DNA of 51,677 bases from a cyanobacterium PCC 7702 (GCA_000332255.1 KB235926.1:273802-325478), one strand, 5' to 3'. Positions 26,556-36,820 are shown, counted from the first letter of the stretch. The notes: generated from the sequence alone by a model not told the origin. Made by a program: numbers and translations.

Positions 26556-28898
26556 TCACTCAATTTTTTGTAATTGAGCAACTAAAGGATCAATAATTTT
26601 TTGTCCCAGATGATCGAATTTAATCGCCAAGGAAATTTTTCTTCCAGAACCAAAAACATGGGTAACTTTTCCTTCACCAAATTTTTGATGAAAGACGCGA
26701 TCGCCTACTTGCCAATTTTCTGCACTGCTTGGTTTTCCTGTGGTTAGAGGTTGAAAAGTTTTGTTACTAACGCCTTTGGTATAAGTCAGCTTGCTAGGGT
26801 GATGAATTGCTAATAATTCTTCTGGTAATTCGTCGAGGAACTGCGATCGCATGGCGGGTTCCCTGTTTCCGTACAAGCGGCGTTCGCGAGCATGAGATAA
26901 AAATAACCTTTCTTGAGCGCGAGTAATGCCTACGTAGCAAAGACGACGTTCTTCTTCTAATAGCTTGGGATCGTTCAAAGAACGGTAGTTAGGAAATAGT
27001 CCTTGTTCTAAACCCACTAGAAATACTACGGGAAATTCTAATCCCTTGGAAGCGTGTAAAGTCATCAGGGAAACGCCTGTTTCTCCCTCTTTTAAGTTAT
27101 CCAAATCAGAACTAATAGCAGTACTGGAAAGGAAAGCTCCTAAAGTGACTTCTTCGTTTTCTTCTTGAAATTGCTGTACTGCGTTGAACAACTCCTGGAT
27201 GTTCTGCAGTCTATCTTCAGCTTCATCGGTTCCCTGGTTCGTTAAATCTTGCACGTATCCAGAGTCTTCTAACACTTGTTGCAAAAGTTCAGAAACTGGT
27301 AGTATTTCTACTTGTTCTTGCCAGCTGCTAATCATTTGGGTAAAGTTATTTACAGCCTTGGCAGAACGTCCGGCTAGTGTGTTTACTGATGTTTCATCGC
27401 TGAGTATTTCCCACAAAGTTGTACCCAGTTGTTGTGCAGCGTTTGTTAACGCGTCTATTGTGGCTTTACCAATTCCGCGACGAGGGGTATTGATAACTCG
27501 TAATAAACTAATTGTATCTGCAGGGTTAGCTATTATTCTTAAATAAGCCAATATGTCTTTGATCTCTTTGCGATCGTAAAACTTTAAGCCTCCCACTACC
27601 GTGTAGGGAATTTGATAGCGGACTAAAATATCCTCAAAGGGTCGAGATTGGGCATTAGTACGATAAAGTATAGCAAAACTATCCCAGTTTAACTCTGGAT
27701 TTTGCTGTTTTAAGGTGCGAATTTGATTGATGACAAATTCTGCTTCCGCAATTTCATCATCTGCTTTGTAGAAAAAAATCTGTTCGCCAGCACCGCGTGT
27801 GGCTCTGAGGATTTTATCGATGCGTTGAGTATTATTTTCTATTAGTTGGTTTGCTGCTTGCAGAATATTTTCGCAGGAGCGATAGTTCTCTTCTAATTTT
27901 ACCATGGTGCGGGTATCTTCATCTGGTAAACCATCGCCAAAGTCTTGCTGAAAGTCGAGTAGGATCGTGAAGTCAGCCATGCGAAACGAATATATTGATT
28001 GGTCGGCATCACCGACGACAAATATCGAGCGATCGCGCCATTGCCAATTACTTTTTTTTGTTTCACCACCCGTTACCAACAGGCGGAGCAATTCATATTG
28101 CGTGCGATTGGTATCTTGATATTCATCTACTAAAATATGACGAAACTTATTGTGCCAGTAAGCTAATACTTGTTCGTTTTGCTGAAATAATTTCACAGGC
28201 ATTAAAATCAAGTCATCAAAATCAAGGGCATTATTTTCTGCTAATTTATCTTGATAGTAACTATAAACTTCTGCAATTACACGTCCGCGATAATTAGGTT
28301 GCTCTTCTTCTAAATCTTGAGGTGATAGTCCCTGATTTTTAGCATTACTAATAGCATAGCGTACGTAACGAGTTTCAAATTTTCTCTCGTCGAGATTAAG
28401 TTTTTTTGTGACAATTTCTTTGACTAAAGTTTGGGCGTCTGATTCATCAAATATAGAAAAATTTCGCTGCCAGCGACGTCCTTTTTTGTCTTGGTATTTT
28501 TCAATATCAAAGCGGAGAATACGAGTAAATAAACTATGGAAAGTACCGCACCACAAATCTTTAATATAAGTACGCCAAACTCTTGACTTGAGCTGCATTT
28601 GCTCGTATTCTGGTAACAACTCAAAACGCTCGCCAAATTCTGCGATCGCCAAGTGTTCAGTAAATATTTTTTGAATACGTTCTTTCATTTCCCGTGCGGC
28701 TTTGTTAGTAAAAGTAACCGCAAAAATATTTTCGGGGGCAACGCGATGTTGCAAAATTAAATTAGCAATACGATAAGTTAGTGCTCGTGTTTTACCCGAA
28801 CCAGCACCAGCAACAACTAACAACGGACCGCAAAAATGTTCAACTGCTCGGCGTTGACTGGGATTGAGACTGATGAGAAAGTCGATGGTTGCTGTCAT
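26556..28898 (-). CDS. pcrA: ATP-dependent DNA helicase UvrD/PcrA
   Basis: 780 residues, full length for the family. It unwinds DNA 3' to 5' in repair and replication restart. Superfamily 1 motifs are clear: LNPSQRRAV (Q motif), Walker A GAGSGKT (31-37), TFTNKAAREMKERI, HILVDEYQDTN, VVGDADQSIYSFRMAD, LEENYRS, VSLMTLHASKGLEFPVVFL and LCYVGITRAQERLFL. The C-terminus ends with the Tudor-like RNA-polymerase-binding part (WQVGDRVFHQKFGEGKV) seen in PcrA. No RecB-type nuclease is present. Single gene, convergent with the phosphoesterase. Confidence 0.94.
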   Translation of the reverse strand: MTATIDFLISLNPSQRRAVEHFCGPLLVVAGAGSGKTRALTYRIANLILQHRVAPENIFAVTFTNKAAREMKERIQKIFTEHLAIAEFGERFELLPEYEQMQLKSRVWRTYIKDLWCGTFHSLFTRILRFDIEKYQDKKGRRWQRNFSIFDESDAQTLVKEIVTKKLNLDERKFETRYVRYAISNAKNQGLSPQDLEEEQPNYRGRVIAEVYSYYQDKLAENNALDFDDLILMPVKLFQQNEQVLAYWHNKFRHILVDEYQDTNRTQYELLRLLVTGGETKKSNWQWRDRSIFVVGDADQSIYSFRMADFTILLDFQQDFGDGLPDEDTRTMVKLEENYRSCENILQAANQLIENNTQRIDKILRATRGAGEQIFFYKADDEIAEAEFVINQIRTLKQQNPELNWDSFAILYRTNAQSRPFEDILVRYQIPYTVVGGLKFYDRKEIKDILAYLRIIANPADTISLLRVINTPRRGIGKATIDALTNAAQQLGTTLWEILSDETSVNTLAGRSAKAVNNFTQMISSWQEQVEILPVSELLQQVLEDSGYVQDLTNQGTDEAEDRLQNIQELFNAVQQFQEENEEVTLGAFLSSTAISSDLDNLKEGETGVSLMTLHASKGLEFPVVFLVGLEQGLFPNYRSLNDPKLLEEERRLCYVGITRAQERLFLSHARERRLYGNREPAMRSQFLDELPEELLAIHHPSKLTYTKGVSNKTFQPLTTGKPSSAENWQVGDRVFHQKFGEGKVTHVFGSGRKISLAIKFDHLGQKIIDPLVAQLQKIE

Positions 28899-29298
28899 GG
28901 ACGTAAGGTATACGCAAGACTAAGACACAAAGCGCTTCTTCGGCTATTGCCTAGGCTATACTATCCTACCGAACTTAACTCAATAATGAATTTTATCTTT
29001 GTACTGACAAGCTCATCGCTCTGCTGAGTGCAAGCATGGTAGTCACAGTAGTAGTTGCTATTTTCCAACATTACAGCTAGCTGGTCGTGCAAAAAATAAT
29101 TAAGGCGGATGACACAGCAGGCGATCGCTTGCTTTTAAAAATTACAATGGAATCGTCTACCATTCCTCAATTAATAGTCTCAAAGCTGCCATCAGCAAAG
29201 CAACAATTCTAAAGTATCTCTAGTTTTTAGCACATTTCGACATACAACAAATTCTTGCTACTATCTAAAGATTTTTGTATGGGTATGAATCCCTATAC
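28899..29298. other. 400-base gene-free stretch before the ethylene-receptor pseudogene
   Basis: No gene or RNA recognised. One HIP1 octamer near 29120 (GGCGATCGCTTGC). A forward frame covering 28836-29027 starts inside the helicase gene and has no family features. Probably holds the helicase promoter and the dead promoter of the downstream pseudogene. Confidence 0.4.
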
Positions 29299-30542
29299 AT
29301 GGGAGATTTAACAGTGGACTTAGTTTATAATTTTTTATTTGCAGGAAACTTTTTTCCTCGTGGATATTGCTATCTATGGCACTTAGAGTTAGTTAAGATT
29401 ACATAACATACATTAGCAGACTCTCTGATCACCCTTTCTTGCTATTCAATTTCCTTAACAATTTTATACTTGGTTCAGAAACGACAAAAACTTCTTTTTA
29501 AGAGTGTCTTTCTCTTATTTGGGATATTTCTTGCTTCCTGTGGCACAACTATTATGGAAGTATGGACGTTTGGTACCCTGATTATACTGCTTCTACGCTG
29601 ATACCTTTAGTTCCTCAAGCACTTACACTTCCAAGTCCCGGACAATTGGAAGCAGCAAATCAAGCTTTAGAGCAAGAAACTACAGAACGCAAGCGGGTAG
29701 AGTACCAGTTGCGTCAATACAAAGGACACCTTGAAGAACTGGTAAATAAGCGTACGATTGAACTGGAAACAATTAACGAAAAACTCCAGCAAGAAGTTTT
29801 TCAACGTCAACAGTCACAAGAAAAAATGGCACTCTTATTACAAGAAGTAGAAAGTGCTAATCAACAATTAAGTGATTTTGCTTATATTGTCTCCCATGAT
29901 TTAAAAGCACCACTACGAGGGATAAGTTACCTATTACGCCGGTCGCTTAGACAACAATGGAAAAGAATTAATTGATAAATTAATTTCTCGAGTCAACAAG
30001 CTATATAATTTAATAGAAGCTATTTTGCAGTATTCCAAAGTAGCACGTCTGCAAGACAGACTCCAAAAAATAGATTTAAATGAAATAGTCACGGAAACAA
30101 TCGAACTTTTTCAACCTCTAGAAAATATCCAAATAGAAATAGCTAATCGCTTACCTGTAGTTAATGGTGATAAAACTCAAATCCAACAAGTTTTTCAAAA
30201 TTTATTGAGTAATGCCATTAAATTTATTGATAAACCCCAGGGGAAAATTGTCGTTGCTTGTACAGAAAGTGATAATTATTGGCAAATAAGTTTATCTGAC
30301 AACGGTTCCGGCATTGAAAAGCAACACTTTACCAGAATCTTTCAAATGTTCCAAAAAATCTCTCACAATCCAGATGCAGACAGTACTGGAATTGGACTAG
30401 CTTTAGTGAAAAAATTGTAGAGATGTATGGCGGCAAAGTGTGGGTAGAATCAGAAGTAGGCGAGGACAGCACATTCTTTTTTTACCTTAAAGAAATAGTT
30501 ATTAAAATACCTAAAAAACACTACCTAAAATTTCAATCCTAG
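29299..30542 (+). pseudogene. Decayed ethylene-receptor-like (ETR1-type) histidine kinase
   Basis: Read through all three frames, this is one sensor kinase. ATG 29299 opens with NFFPRGYCYLWHLELV, the ETR1-type ethylene-binding membrane domain; then SCGTT-IMEVWT and WYPDYTASTLIPLVPQAL. A coiled coil (EQETTERKRVEYQLRQYKGH) leads to the H box SHDLKAPLRG and HATPase motifs NLLSNAIKF, LSDNGSGI and STGIGLALVKK, ending YGGKVWVESEVGEDSTFFFY. Lesions: in-frame TAA at 29404-29406; a missing His codon after CGTT near 29550; a one-base loss near 29567; an apparent in-frame loss of about 17 codons near 29587; a deletion plus frameshift near 29935; a one-base loss in an A run near 30413. It cannot work as one protein. 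Confidence 0.85.
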
Positions 30543-30550
30543 ACCATTTC

Positions 30551-33265
30551 CTAGGAAATAATTGCTGTTTCATTATGCACCCTTCTCAAACAATCCCTTA
30601 ACTTCTTCCCAAGAAATTCTACATTGGCCCTAACTATATTATGGTGATCGCCTGGAATGGCGTGAATTTCTAATTCCGCCAGCCCCTTCCAACCTAGTTC
30701 AAAGTCTCCCACAAGCCACCAAGATTGCTGTTGGCTTCGAAAAAGGATTACTTTACCCGGATATACCTTTGGATAGTAATTTTTGACAGCTTGTTGCTGA
30801 TTTGCAAACAAAACAGCCTCCATCAAACTTGGATCTTCTTCCAAGGATACAGAAGGATACAGCATTTTTTCTTCAGCATTATTCTGTTTAAATTTTTCGT
30901 TAATTCTGTTGAGACGCTGCTGAATTCCCGAAAGCAGGTAGTTCAGCTTGTCTTTGAATTCTAATCGGGAAAAGTTATTCCAATGGCGAGAAATCCATTG
31001 ACGAAATGACAGCTTGTGGAAATAAATCGGATTACAAGTATCAAACAGTGCTAGCATAGCTACCTTTTTACCTTGAGCAACCAGCTGCTGCGCCATTTCA
31101 AAAGCAATTACACCTCCAGCGGAATATCCAGCTAGTAAATAAGGTCCCTCTGGTTGAACGCTACAAATTTCTTGAATGTAATCTGATGCCATGTCTTCTA
31201 TTTTCTGGTGAAAAGGCTTTTTCCCATCCAATCCATGGGGTTGCAGTGCATAAATTGGTTGGTCTGCATCTAAGTAAGGAGCTAGGTTGTGAAAGACTAT
31301 AACGTTACCGTCTGCAGCATGTATGCAAAACAGCGGTGGTTTTTCTCCTTTTGGTTGCACTGCAACTAGCGGTTTCCACAAATCTTTGCATTCTTCTTGC
31401 TGGAGAATCTTGGCTAGTTGTTCTACGGTTGGTGCTTGCAAAAAAGTTGACAGAGGAAGTCTTTTGCCAAATGTCTGCTGTATTAGTGCTAACAAACGCA
31501 AAGCAACCAGCGAATGTCCCCCCAAATCGAAGAAATTATCTGTGACGCCGAGGGAGTCGATGTTCAAACATTCTTTCCAAATCTGAATCAACTTGAGTTC
31601 CACCTTGTCTCTTGCTCCCAAAAAGTCCGCTGTTTGTTGGAGACGGCTGGGTACAGGGGGTGCTGGTAGGGCGCGACGATCTACCTTTCCGTTGGGTGTC
31701 AGCGGCAGAAAATCGAGCATGACAAATGCTGATGGTACCATATAATCTGCCAATCTTTGCTTTAAAAAGTCCCGCAATTCGGTGTGGGTAAGTGTTTGTT
31801 TGTCTTTTGGAACTACATAGGCAACTAACTGTTTGCTGTTTGGTGTATCTTCGCGGGCTACAACTATACTTGCTTCTACGCCAGGATGCAGCATTAGCTT
31901 TGCTTCGATTTCTTCCAACTCGATCCGAAAACCGCGAATCTTGACTTGGCGATCGAGGCGACCGAGGAATTCTATATTTCCGTCGCTCAAGTAACGCCCT
32001 AGGTCCCCTGTTTTGTAAAGGCGTTTCGATGAATCAAAAGGATGGGGAATAAACTTTTGTGCTGTTAATTCGGGACGGTTGAGATAACCTCGTGCTAAAC
32101 CAGCACCGCCAATGTGTATTTCGCCAGGCTCTCCCACAGGTACAGGTTGTAAATCACAATCTAGAATATAAATTTCGGCGTTGGTAATGGGGCGACCGAT
32201 CGCAGCAGTAACATAATTAGTATGGCGCTGGCATGTCCAAAAGCTGGCATCGATGGAAGCTTCTGTAGGACCATAGCAATTATGCAGAACATTATCTAAG
32301 TTCAGGCGAACAAAAAAGCGTTCCACTAGTTCGATTGGCAAAGGTTCGCCACCGCAGGTAACGTGTTTGAGAAACTGACATTTCTCTATTCCTTTCTCCT
32401 CTAATAGCAGGCGCAGCATAGAGGGTACCGTGGCCAAGATAGTGATTTGCTGTTCTATAATTGTCTGAACTAAGTAAGCACTGTCTTGATGTCCGTCTGG
32501 ACGGGGTAATATTAACCTTGCTCCAAAGCACAATGGCCAAAATATCTGCCAAACAGAGGGATCGAAGCTAAAAGATATGGTTTGCAAAACTTTATCTGCA
32601 TTGCTTAACCCAAAGGCTGTTTGTCGCCAGTGTAGTTGATTGCTGATACCGCTATGGGGAATCATTACACCCTTGGGTTTTCCTGTGGAACCAGATGTGT
32701 AAATAACGTAGATTAAGTTCTCCGGTGTTGTCTGATTGACAGGATTTTGTTGACTGTAGCGAGCAATCAGTTCCCACTGTGAGTCCAAACAAACTACCTG
32801 CGCTCCATAAATTGATAGTTTATCCAGCAATTTTTCCTGGGTGAGCATTACTGCTGTTTTCGTGTCTTCTAAAATGAAGGCTAATCTTTCTGGAGGATAA
32901 GCTGGATCTAGGGGTACGTATGCTCCACCAGCCTTGAGCACTCCCAGTAATGCTATTATCATTTCCAAGGAGCGCTCCATGTGAATACCAACTAATACCT
33001 CAGGACCGACTCCTAAATTACGTAGGTAGTGTGCTAGCTGGTTTGCTCGTTGGTTGAGCTGTCTGTAGGTTAGTTGTGTGGGTGGATCCAGAAATATAAC
33101 TGCTGTAGCGTCAGGAGATTTTTCTACCTGTGCTTCAAATATTTGATGAATGCATAAATCGGTGATGTTGTTTGTTTTGCCGTTATTCGTTTCCTGGGCT
33201 ATAGCAATGTTTTCAAATGCATTTTTGTAATTGCTATATAAATTTTGGAATATTTGATTTTCCAT
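30551..33265 (-). CDS. Single-module NRPS: adenylation - carrier - thioesterase
   Basis: 904 residues. Adenylation domain (about 38-530): A3 YTSGSTGKPKG (189-199), A4 FSFDPSVWQIF with D235, A5 NCYGPTE, A7 YKTGDLGR, A8 GRLDRQVKIRGFRIEL, A10 NGKVDR (K527). Carrier domain: DNFFDLGGHSLVAL, Ser585 for phosphopantetheine. Type I thioesterase (about 640-900): GYSAG with Ser715 and the late GDHHNIV His. There is no condensation domain, so it should load one amino (or keto) acid and release, hydrolyse or dimerise it. By-eye specificity residues D-P-W-A-V-C-C-I-D match none I know. Retained D235 favours an alpha-amino acid. Likely co-transcribed with the 243-residue gene 60 bases upstream. No phosphopantetheinyl transferase is nearby. 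Confidence 0.93.
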   Translation of the reverse strand: MENQIFQNLYSNYKNAFENIAIAQETNNGKTNNITDLCIHQIFEAQVEKSPDATAVIFLDPPTQLTYRQLNQRANQLAHYLRNLGVGPEVLVGIHMERSLEMIIALLGVLKAGGAYVPLDPAYPPERLAFILEDTKTAVMLTQEKLLDKLSIYGAQVVCLDSQWELIARYSQQNPVNQTTPENLIYVIYTSGSTGKPKGVMIPHSGISNQLHWRQTAFGLSNADKVLQTISFSFDPSVWQIFWPLCFGARLILPRPDGHQDSAYLVQTIIEQQITILATVPSMLRLLLEEKGIEKCQFLKHVTCGGEPLPIELVERFFVRLNLDNVLHNCYGPTEASIDASFWTCQRHTNYVTAAIGRPITNAEIYILDCDLQPVPVGEPGEIHIGGAGLARGYLNRPELTAQKFIPHPFDSSKRLYKTGDLGRYLSDGNIEFLGRLDRQVKIRGFRIELEEIEAKLMLHPGVEASIVVAREDTPNSKQLVAYVVPKDKQTLTHTELRDFLKQRLADYMVPSAFVMLDFLPLTPNGKVDRRALPAPPVPSRLQQTADFLGARDKVELKLIQIWKECLNIDSLGVTDNFFDLGGHSLVALRLLALIQQTFGKRLPLSTFLQAPTVEQLAKILQQEECKDLWKPLVAVQPKGEKPPLFCIHAADGNVIVFHNLAPYLDADQPIYALQPHGLDGKKPFHQKIEDMASDYIQEICSVQPEGPYLLAGYSAGGVIAFEMAQQLVAQGKKVAMLALFDTCNPIYFHKLSFRQWISRHWNNFSRLEFKDKLNYLLSGIQQRLNRINEKFKQNNAEEKMLYPSVSLEEDPSLMEAVLFANQQQAVKNYYPKVYPGKVILFRSQQQSWWLVGDFELGWKGLAELEIHAIPGDHHNIVRANVEFLGKKLRDCLRRVHNETAIIS

Positions 33266-33325
33266 AGAAATAAAATTTAAATAAATACTTAATTACCAGT
33301 CAATTATAATGACAGCAGTCAGCTA

Positions 33326-34057
33326 TTAATTATGATGGTGTGCAAAAGGATTAGAAAATTTCATTTTCCATATCATTTTATAGGTGAAATTATTGACATT
33401 TTCTTGGAAGACCTTCTCTTTTGCTAAGGCTAATTCTTGATATGCTGTCTTTAACTTGGTTTCATCTTTGCTTTCTTTTTCAAAATGCCGCAAGTAAGCT
33501 TCTATATATTTGATCCTTAAATTGGGGTTGTCTGCGTTGGTGAGAAAAGGTAAATCGCCTTCCACCATGAAGCGTATAGCTAAAAGGGGAATTGGACTGC
33601 GAAGAGGATAAAAGTTTTGGTTGTGCAGTCCTCTGGTTTCTGTGCGTTTGTGAAATTCCCCAATCATTAATCCTTCTTCTACAAAGAAAGGTTTGAGTTT
33701 TTTTTGCACGCCATCGATAAGCGTGGAAGCTTGGTCTGGGTCGAGATCGGGAAATATGAGTAAGAAAGCTTTGTTGATACCTGCTTTTCTGTCCCTTGGT
33801 TCCATTTGCAAAAAGATGTCTCGATAGTTCTTCACGATATCTTCAATTTTCTGAGGTTCCAAATTTTTGGCACGAATAACTGCCATCTGAATGCTGTTTA
33901 ATTTTATTGATTGAGGAACAAAAGGACATACAGGACCATTTCTACCTAAATCTGGGTGGGGTTTGGCTAAAAAGTTTTTAACCCACTCCATAATTTCGAT
34001 CAAATAAGGAATGTCTTGTTGAATTCTTTCAATTTCCAAGAATGTATAAAGCTGCAT
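33326..34057 (-). CDS. Conserved protein of unknown function linked to the NRPS gene
   Basis: 243 residues, soluble, no signal peptide. The most striking segment is DLGRNGPVCPFVPQSIKLNS (about 36-55), followed by HNQNFYPLRSPIPLLAIRFM and GDLPFLTNADNPNLRIKYIE. I recall this NGPVCPF pattern from a family labelled DUF6875, found beside small NRPS-like genes, but this is from memory and not certain. The single Cys in VCPF and the invariant-looking His/Arg pairs might be functional. It lies 60 bases upstream of the A-PCP-TE gene on the same strand, so it probably acts on the same product. No enzyme class can be assigned. Confidence 0.7.
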   Translation of the reverse strand: MQLYTFLEIERIQQDIPYLIEIMEWVKNFLAKPHPDLGRNGPVCPFVPQSIKLNSIQMAVIRAKNLEPQKIEDIVKNYRDIFLQMEPRDRKAGINKAFLLIFPDLDPDQASTLIDGVQKKLKPFFVEEGLMIGEFHKRTETRGLHNQNFYPLRSPIPLLAIRFMVEGDLPFLTNADNPNLRIKYIEAYLRHFEKESKDETKLKTAYQELALAKEKVFQENVNNFTYKMIWKMKFSNPFAHHHN

Positions 34058-34575
34058 ACTATTGTGAGGAAATTGTCTATATCAAATTGATATTAAATAT
34101 TTTTACTGAATAATATGTAAAGAATTAATTCTCTTACTTGATTAGATTTGTAAATTTTTAGTGAAATTAAAGCTATATGCAGGCATCCCAGCTCCGAACT
34201 AGGGATATGAAATTAGCAATAATTACTAACAACTCTTCTAGGAAAGGTGTTATGCTATAGCGATCGCACTCCAAACCTTATTTTTTTAGAATATAGTTAT
34301 GGTGCCCTTCGGTCAATACTGGAATTTCAAGCAAATTAAAGTTAAAAATCAGATTGTTTTTCTCAGCAACGCCATTGCTATAGTAGCATTTTAAGTACTT
34401 TTTTTGACTTTTATTGCTGCTGCGCTCTAGCTATTTTACGTATAAATTCGCATAAACTCTTCAAGAGATGTTATGAATATTCACTTGTAGTACTTTAATT
34501 CACAAAACTACTAGAATTTGGATAAGTTTAGCTGAATGCTTTGCCACTGCTACCAACTCCAAATCAAGTGAGATT
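34058..34575. other. 518-base gene-free stretch between NRPS unit and GHL10 gene
   Basis: AT-rich, no recognised gene. A short forward frame (MVPFGQYWNFKQ, from about 34299, 31 codons) has no support. One CGATCGC near 34260. Holds the promoter of the NRPS unit on the reverse strand; none is clear by eye. Confidence 0.4.
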
Positions 34576-35730
34576 TTATTTAAGGTTTGTGAAAAATCTC
34601 AGTCCGCGTTGCCAAATAGAATCAGGGGTTATTTTAGCTGTCTTAATTTGCTGCAAATCTGCAACAGAAGGAAAAGTCGCTGGCTGGGTATAAACTTGTG
34701 TGCGCAACACCCGTGCTAAGGTATTGTTATCTTCTTGTAAACCTTCATAGAAGAAAAATACTTCTCCCAAAAGACCACAAGCACGATTGTATTTAATCAC
34801 TTTTAACAAGTATTTTGGATCGATGCACCAGGAGCCGATTTTCAGCAAAACTCCTGGTGCTGTTTTGGACACCATCCTAGCAAATAACTGCTCACTGAAG
34901 ATTTTGTCAAGCTCGCTTTTATAGCTAAGAAAGTCGCGACGGTAAATTTGTGGTTGGTACATATCTACTAATCCTTGTTTCAACCAAGTTCGAGAATCTT
35001 GTAGATATGCTTGATATCCCCAATCGGGGAGATGAGGAGCCATTGATACTAATAAGTTGGGATTAACAGCTTTTGTTGCTCGGTACAGACGGGACAAAAA
35101 ATCTGTGAGAATATCAGCACGCCACTGCAACCATTGCGGATGTTTGGGATTTTGTGGCGGATTTTCACCAAATTGCTGACGGTAACGTTCTGTGGTTTTG
35201 CGATCGTAACCACCTTCACAGGGTAATGCAGGTAAGCGATCGTCTCCTTGAATACCATCAACATCGTAGTTTTTCACAACTTCTATTACAAGGTTGAGCA
35301 TGAAATTCTGAACTTCAAAATCAAGGGAGTTCATCCACTCAAAGCCATTTTTTTCTAATAAGTTTCCATAGCGATCGCGAGCAGCCCATTCTGGTTTTTT
35401 TGCTAAAATATGTCCGCCATTCATTTTGTAGGAACTGGCAAATCCATATTCAAACCAGGGTATAATTTTTATATCTAGTCTGCGTGCTTCGCTAATAATT
35501 TCCGCTAAAGGATCGCGTCCGGTAAATAACGGGTCTATTGCCAAACCAAAAATTTGATATACGATCTGACTGGGATAAAGTGTAGTTCCCCTGCGCCAAA
35601 CTACGGGGAAGACAACATTAAATCCTGTAGTGGCAAGGAATTCCATTGCTTGTGCGATATTTTGTTGAGAGTGGAGCACTTCGCTGTCTGTGGTCGTAAG
35701 CCAGACGCCCCGCGTTTCTATTAATACCAT
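34576..35730 (-). CDS. GHL10-family (DUF187) glycoside hydrolase-like protein
   Basis: 384 residues. Begins ETRGVWLTTTDSEVL, the standard opening of the GHL10 (UPF0748/DUF187) barrel, followed by FNVVFPVVWRRGTTLYPS, IIPWFEYGFASSY, DVDGIQGDDRLPALP and VSMAPHLPDWGYQAYLQDSRTWL. The family is a TIM barrel related to glycoside hydrolases acting on glucosaminyl or peptidoglycan-type substrates; many members are secreted, but this one shows no signal peptide. D and E residues in the DDRLP and FEYG segments are candidate catalytic positions. Activity not proven by sequence. Single gene divergent from the next. Confidence 0.88.
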   Translation of the reverse strand: MVLIETRGVWLTTTDSEVLHSQQNIAQAMEFLATTGFNVVFPVVWRRGTTLYPSQIVYQIFGLAIDPLFTGRDPLAEIISEARRLDIKIIPWFEYGFASSYKMNGGHILAKKPEWAARDRYGNLLEKNGFEWMNSLDFEVQNFMLNLVIEVVKNYDVDGIQGDDRLPALPCEGGYDRKTTERYRQQFGENPPQNPKHPQWLQWRADILTDFLSRLYRATKAVNPNLLVSMAPHLPDWGYQAYLQDSRTWLKQGLVDMYQPQIYRRDFLSYKSELDKIFSEQLFARMVSKTAPGVLLKIGSWCIDPKYLLKVIKYNRACGLLGEVFFFYEGLQEDNNTLARVLRTQVYTQPATFPSVADLQQIKTAKITPDSIWQRGLRFFTNLK

Positions 35731-35959
35731 ATTTTTTCAACTATTAGGAATATTTATTATTGTCTCATTTCAGTTTCCGAAATAGCCAGCAGAAAAATCA
35801 ATAATTAGCACAAAAATGGAAGAGCAAGATTTTAGAAAGGTTTTGAAAATGTTTAATCTTCTTGCTCAGTTGAACAAAAAATATTTTTCGACAATGCAAA
35901 TTTGAAGTATTATTAATTACTTGAAGCTGGCAATTATTTTTAAGCTGGAATGTATGTAT

Positions 35960-36817
35960 ATGCAACAAGAAACTTGGAAGCATGGTTATGTAATAGCGAA
36001 CAAAGTGAAATTACATTACGTCACTGAAGGGGAAGGACCATTAATGCTGATGTTGCATGGCTTTCCTGAATTTTGGTATTCGTGGCGCTACCAAATTCCC
36101 GAATTCGCTAAATATTTTCAGGTGGTAGCTGTTGATTTGCGTGGCTATAACGACAGCGATAAACCAAAAGAGCAATCAGCTTACGTGATGGATGAATTTA
36201 TTAAAGATGTGGAGGGGGTAATTAGGGGATTGGGACATGAAAAATGTGTTTTAGTCGGACATGATTGGGGAGGTGCGATCGCCTGGTATTTTGCTTATAC
36301 CTATCCGCAAATGCTAGAGAAATTAATTGTTCTTAATATTCCCCATCCTGCTAAATTTAGTCAAGGTATGCGTACTCCCCAGCAATTGCTCAAGAGCTTT
36401 TATATATTTTTATTTCAACTGCCGTGGCTGCCAGAATTTCTGATAGAATTCTCAGACTATCAGCTTTTGGAAAATGCTTTTCAAGGTATGGCTGTTGACA
36501 AAAGTGCTTTCACTGCGGCGGATATAAATGCTTATAAACATGCTGCAGCTAAACCGGGTGCTTTAACAGCAATGTTAAACTATTACCGCAATATTTTTCA
36601 ACAGAATTTATTTAATTCTAGTTGGGGCATATTAGAAGTACCAACATTAATGATTTGGGGAGAAAACGATAGCGCCCTTGGGAAAGAATTAAGTTACGGT
36701 ACGGAAGCTTATGTTAGGGATTTCCGAATCAGATATATTTCCAACTGCAGTCATTGGGTACAGCAGGAAAAACCAGAGTTAGTGAACCAGTACATGCGTG
36801 AATTTTTGGGACTTTAA
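35960..36817 (+). CDS. Alpha/beta hydrolase, epoxide hydrolase / dehalogenase type
   Basis: 285 residues from ATG 35960, which has GGAA nine bases upstream; TTG 35921 and ATG 35954 are in frame. The HGFPEFWYSW oxyanion segment, nucleophile elbow VGHDWGGAIAW (Asp nucleophile), IWGENDSALG and SHWVQQEKPELVN (His) form the epoxide hydrolase-like triad. An Asp nucleophile fits epoxide hydrolases and haloacetate or haloalkane dehalogenases rather than esterases. Substrate not readable. A PPOX flavoprotein gene starts 3 bases after the stop, so the pair is an operon. Confidence 0.88.
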   Translation: MQQETWKHGYVIANKVKLHYVTEGEGPLMLMLHGFPEFWYSWRYQIPEFAKYFQVVAVDLRGYNDSDKPKEQSAYVMDEFIKDVEGVIRGLGHEKCVLVGHDWGGAIAWYFAYTYPQMLEKLIVLNIPHPAKFSQGMRTPQQLLKSFYIFLFQLPWLPEFLIEFSDYQLLENAFQGMAVDKSAFTAADINAYKHAAAKPGALTAMLNYYRNIFQQNLFNSSWGILEVPTLMIWGENDSALGKELSYGTEAYVRDFRIRYISNCSHWVQQEKPELVNQYMREFLGL

Positions 36818-36820
36818 CGA

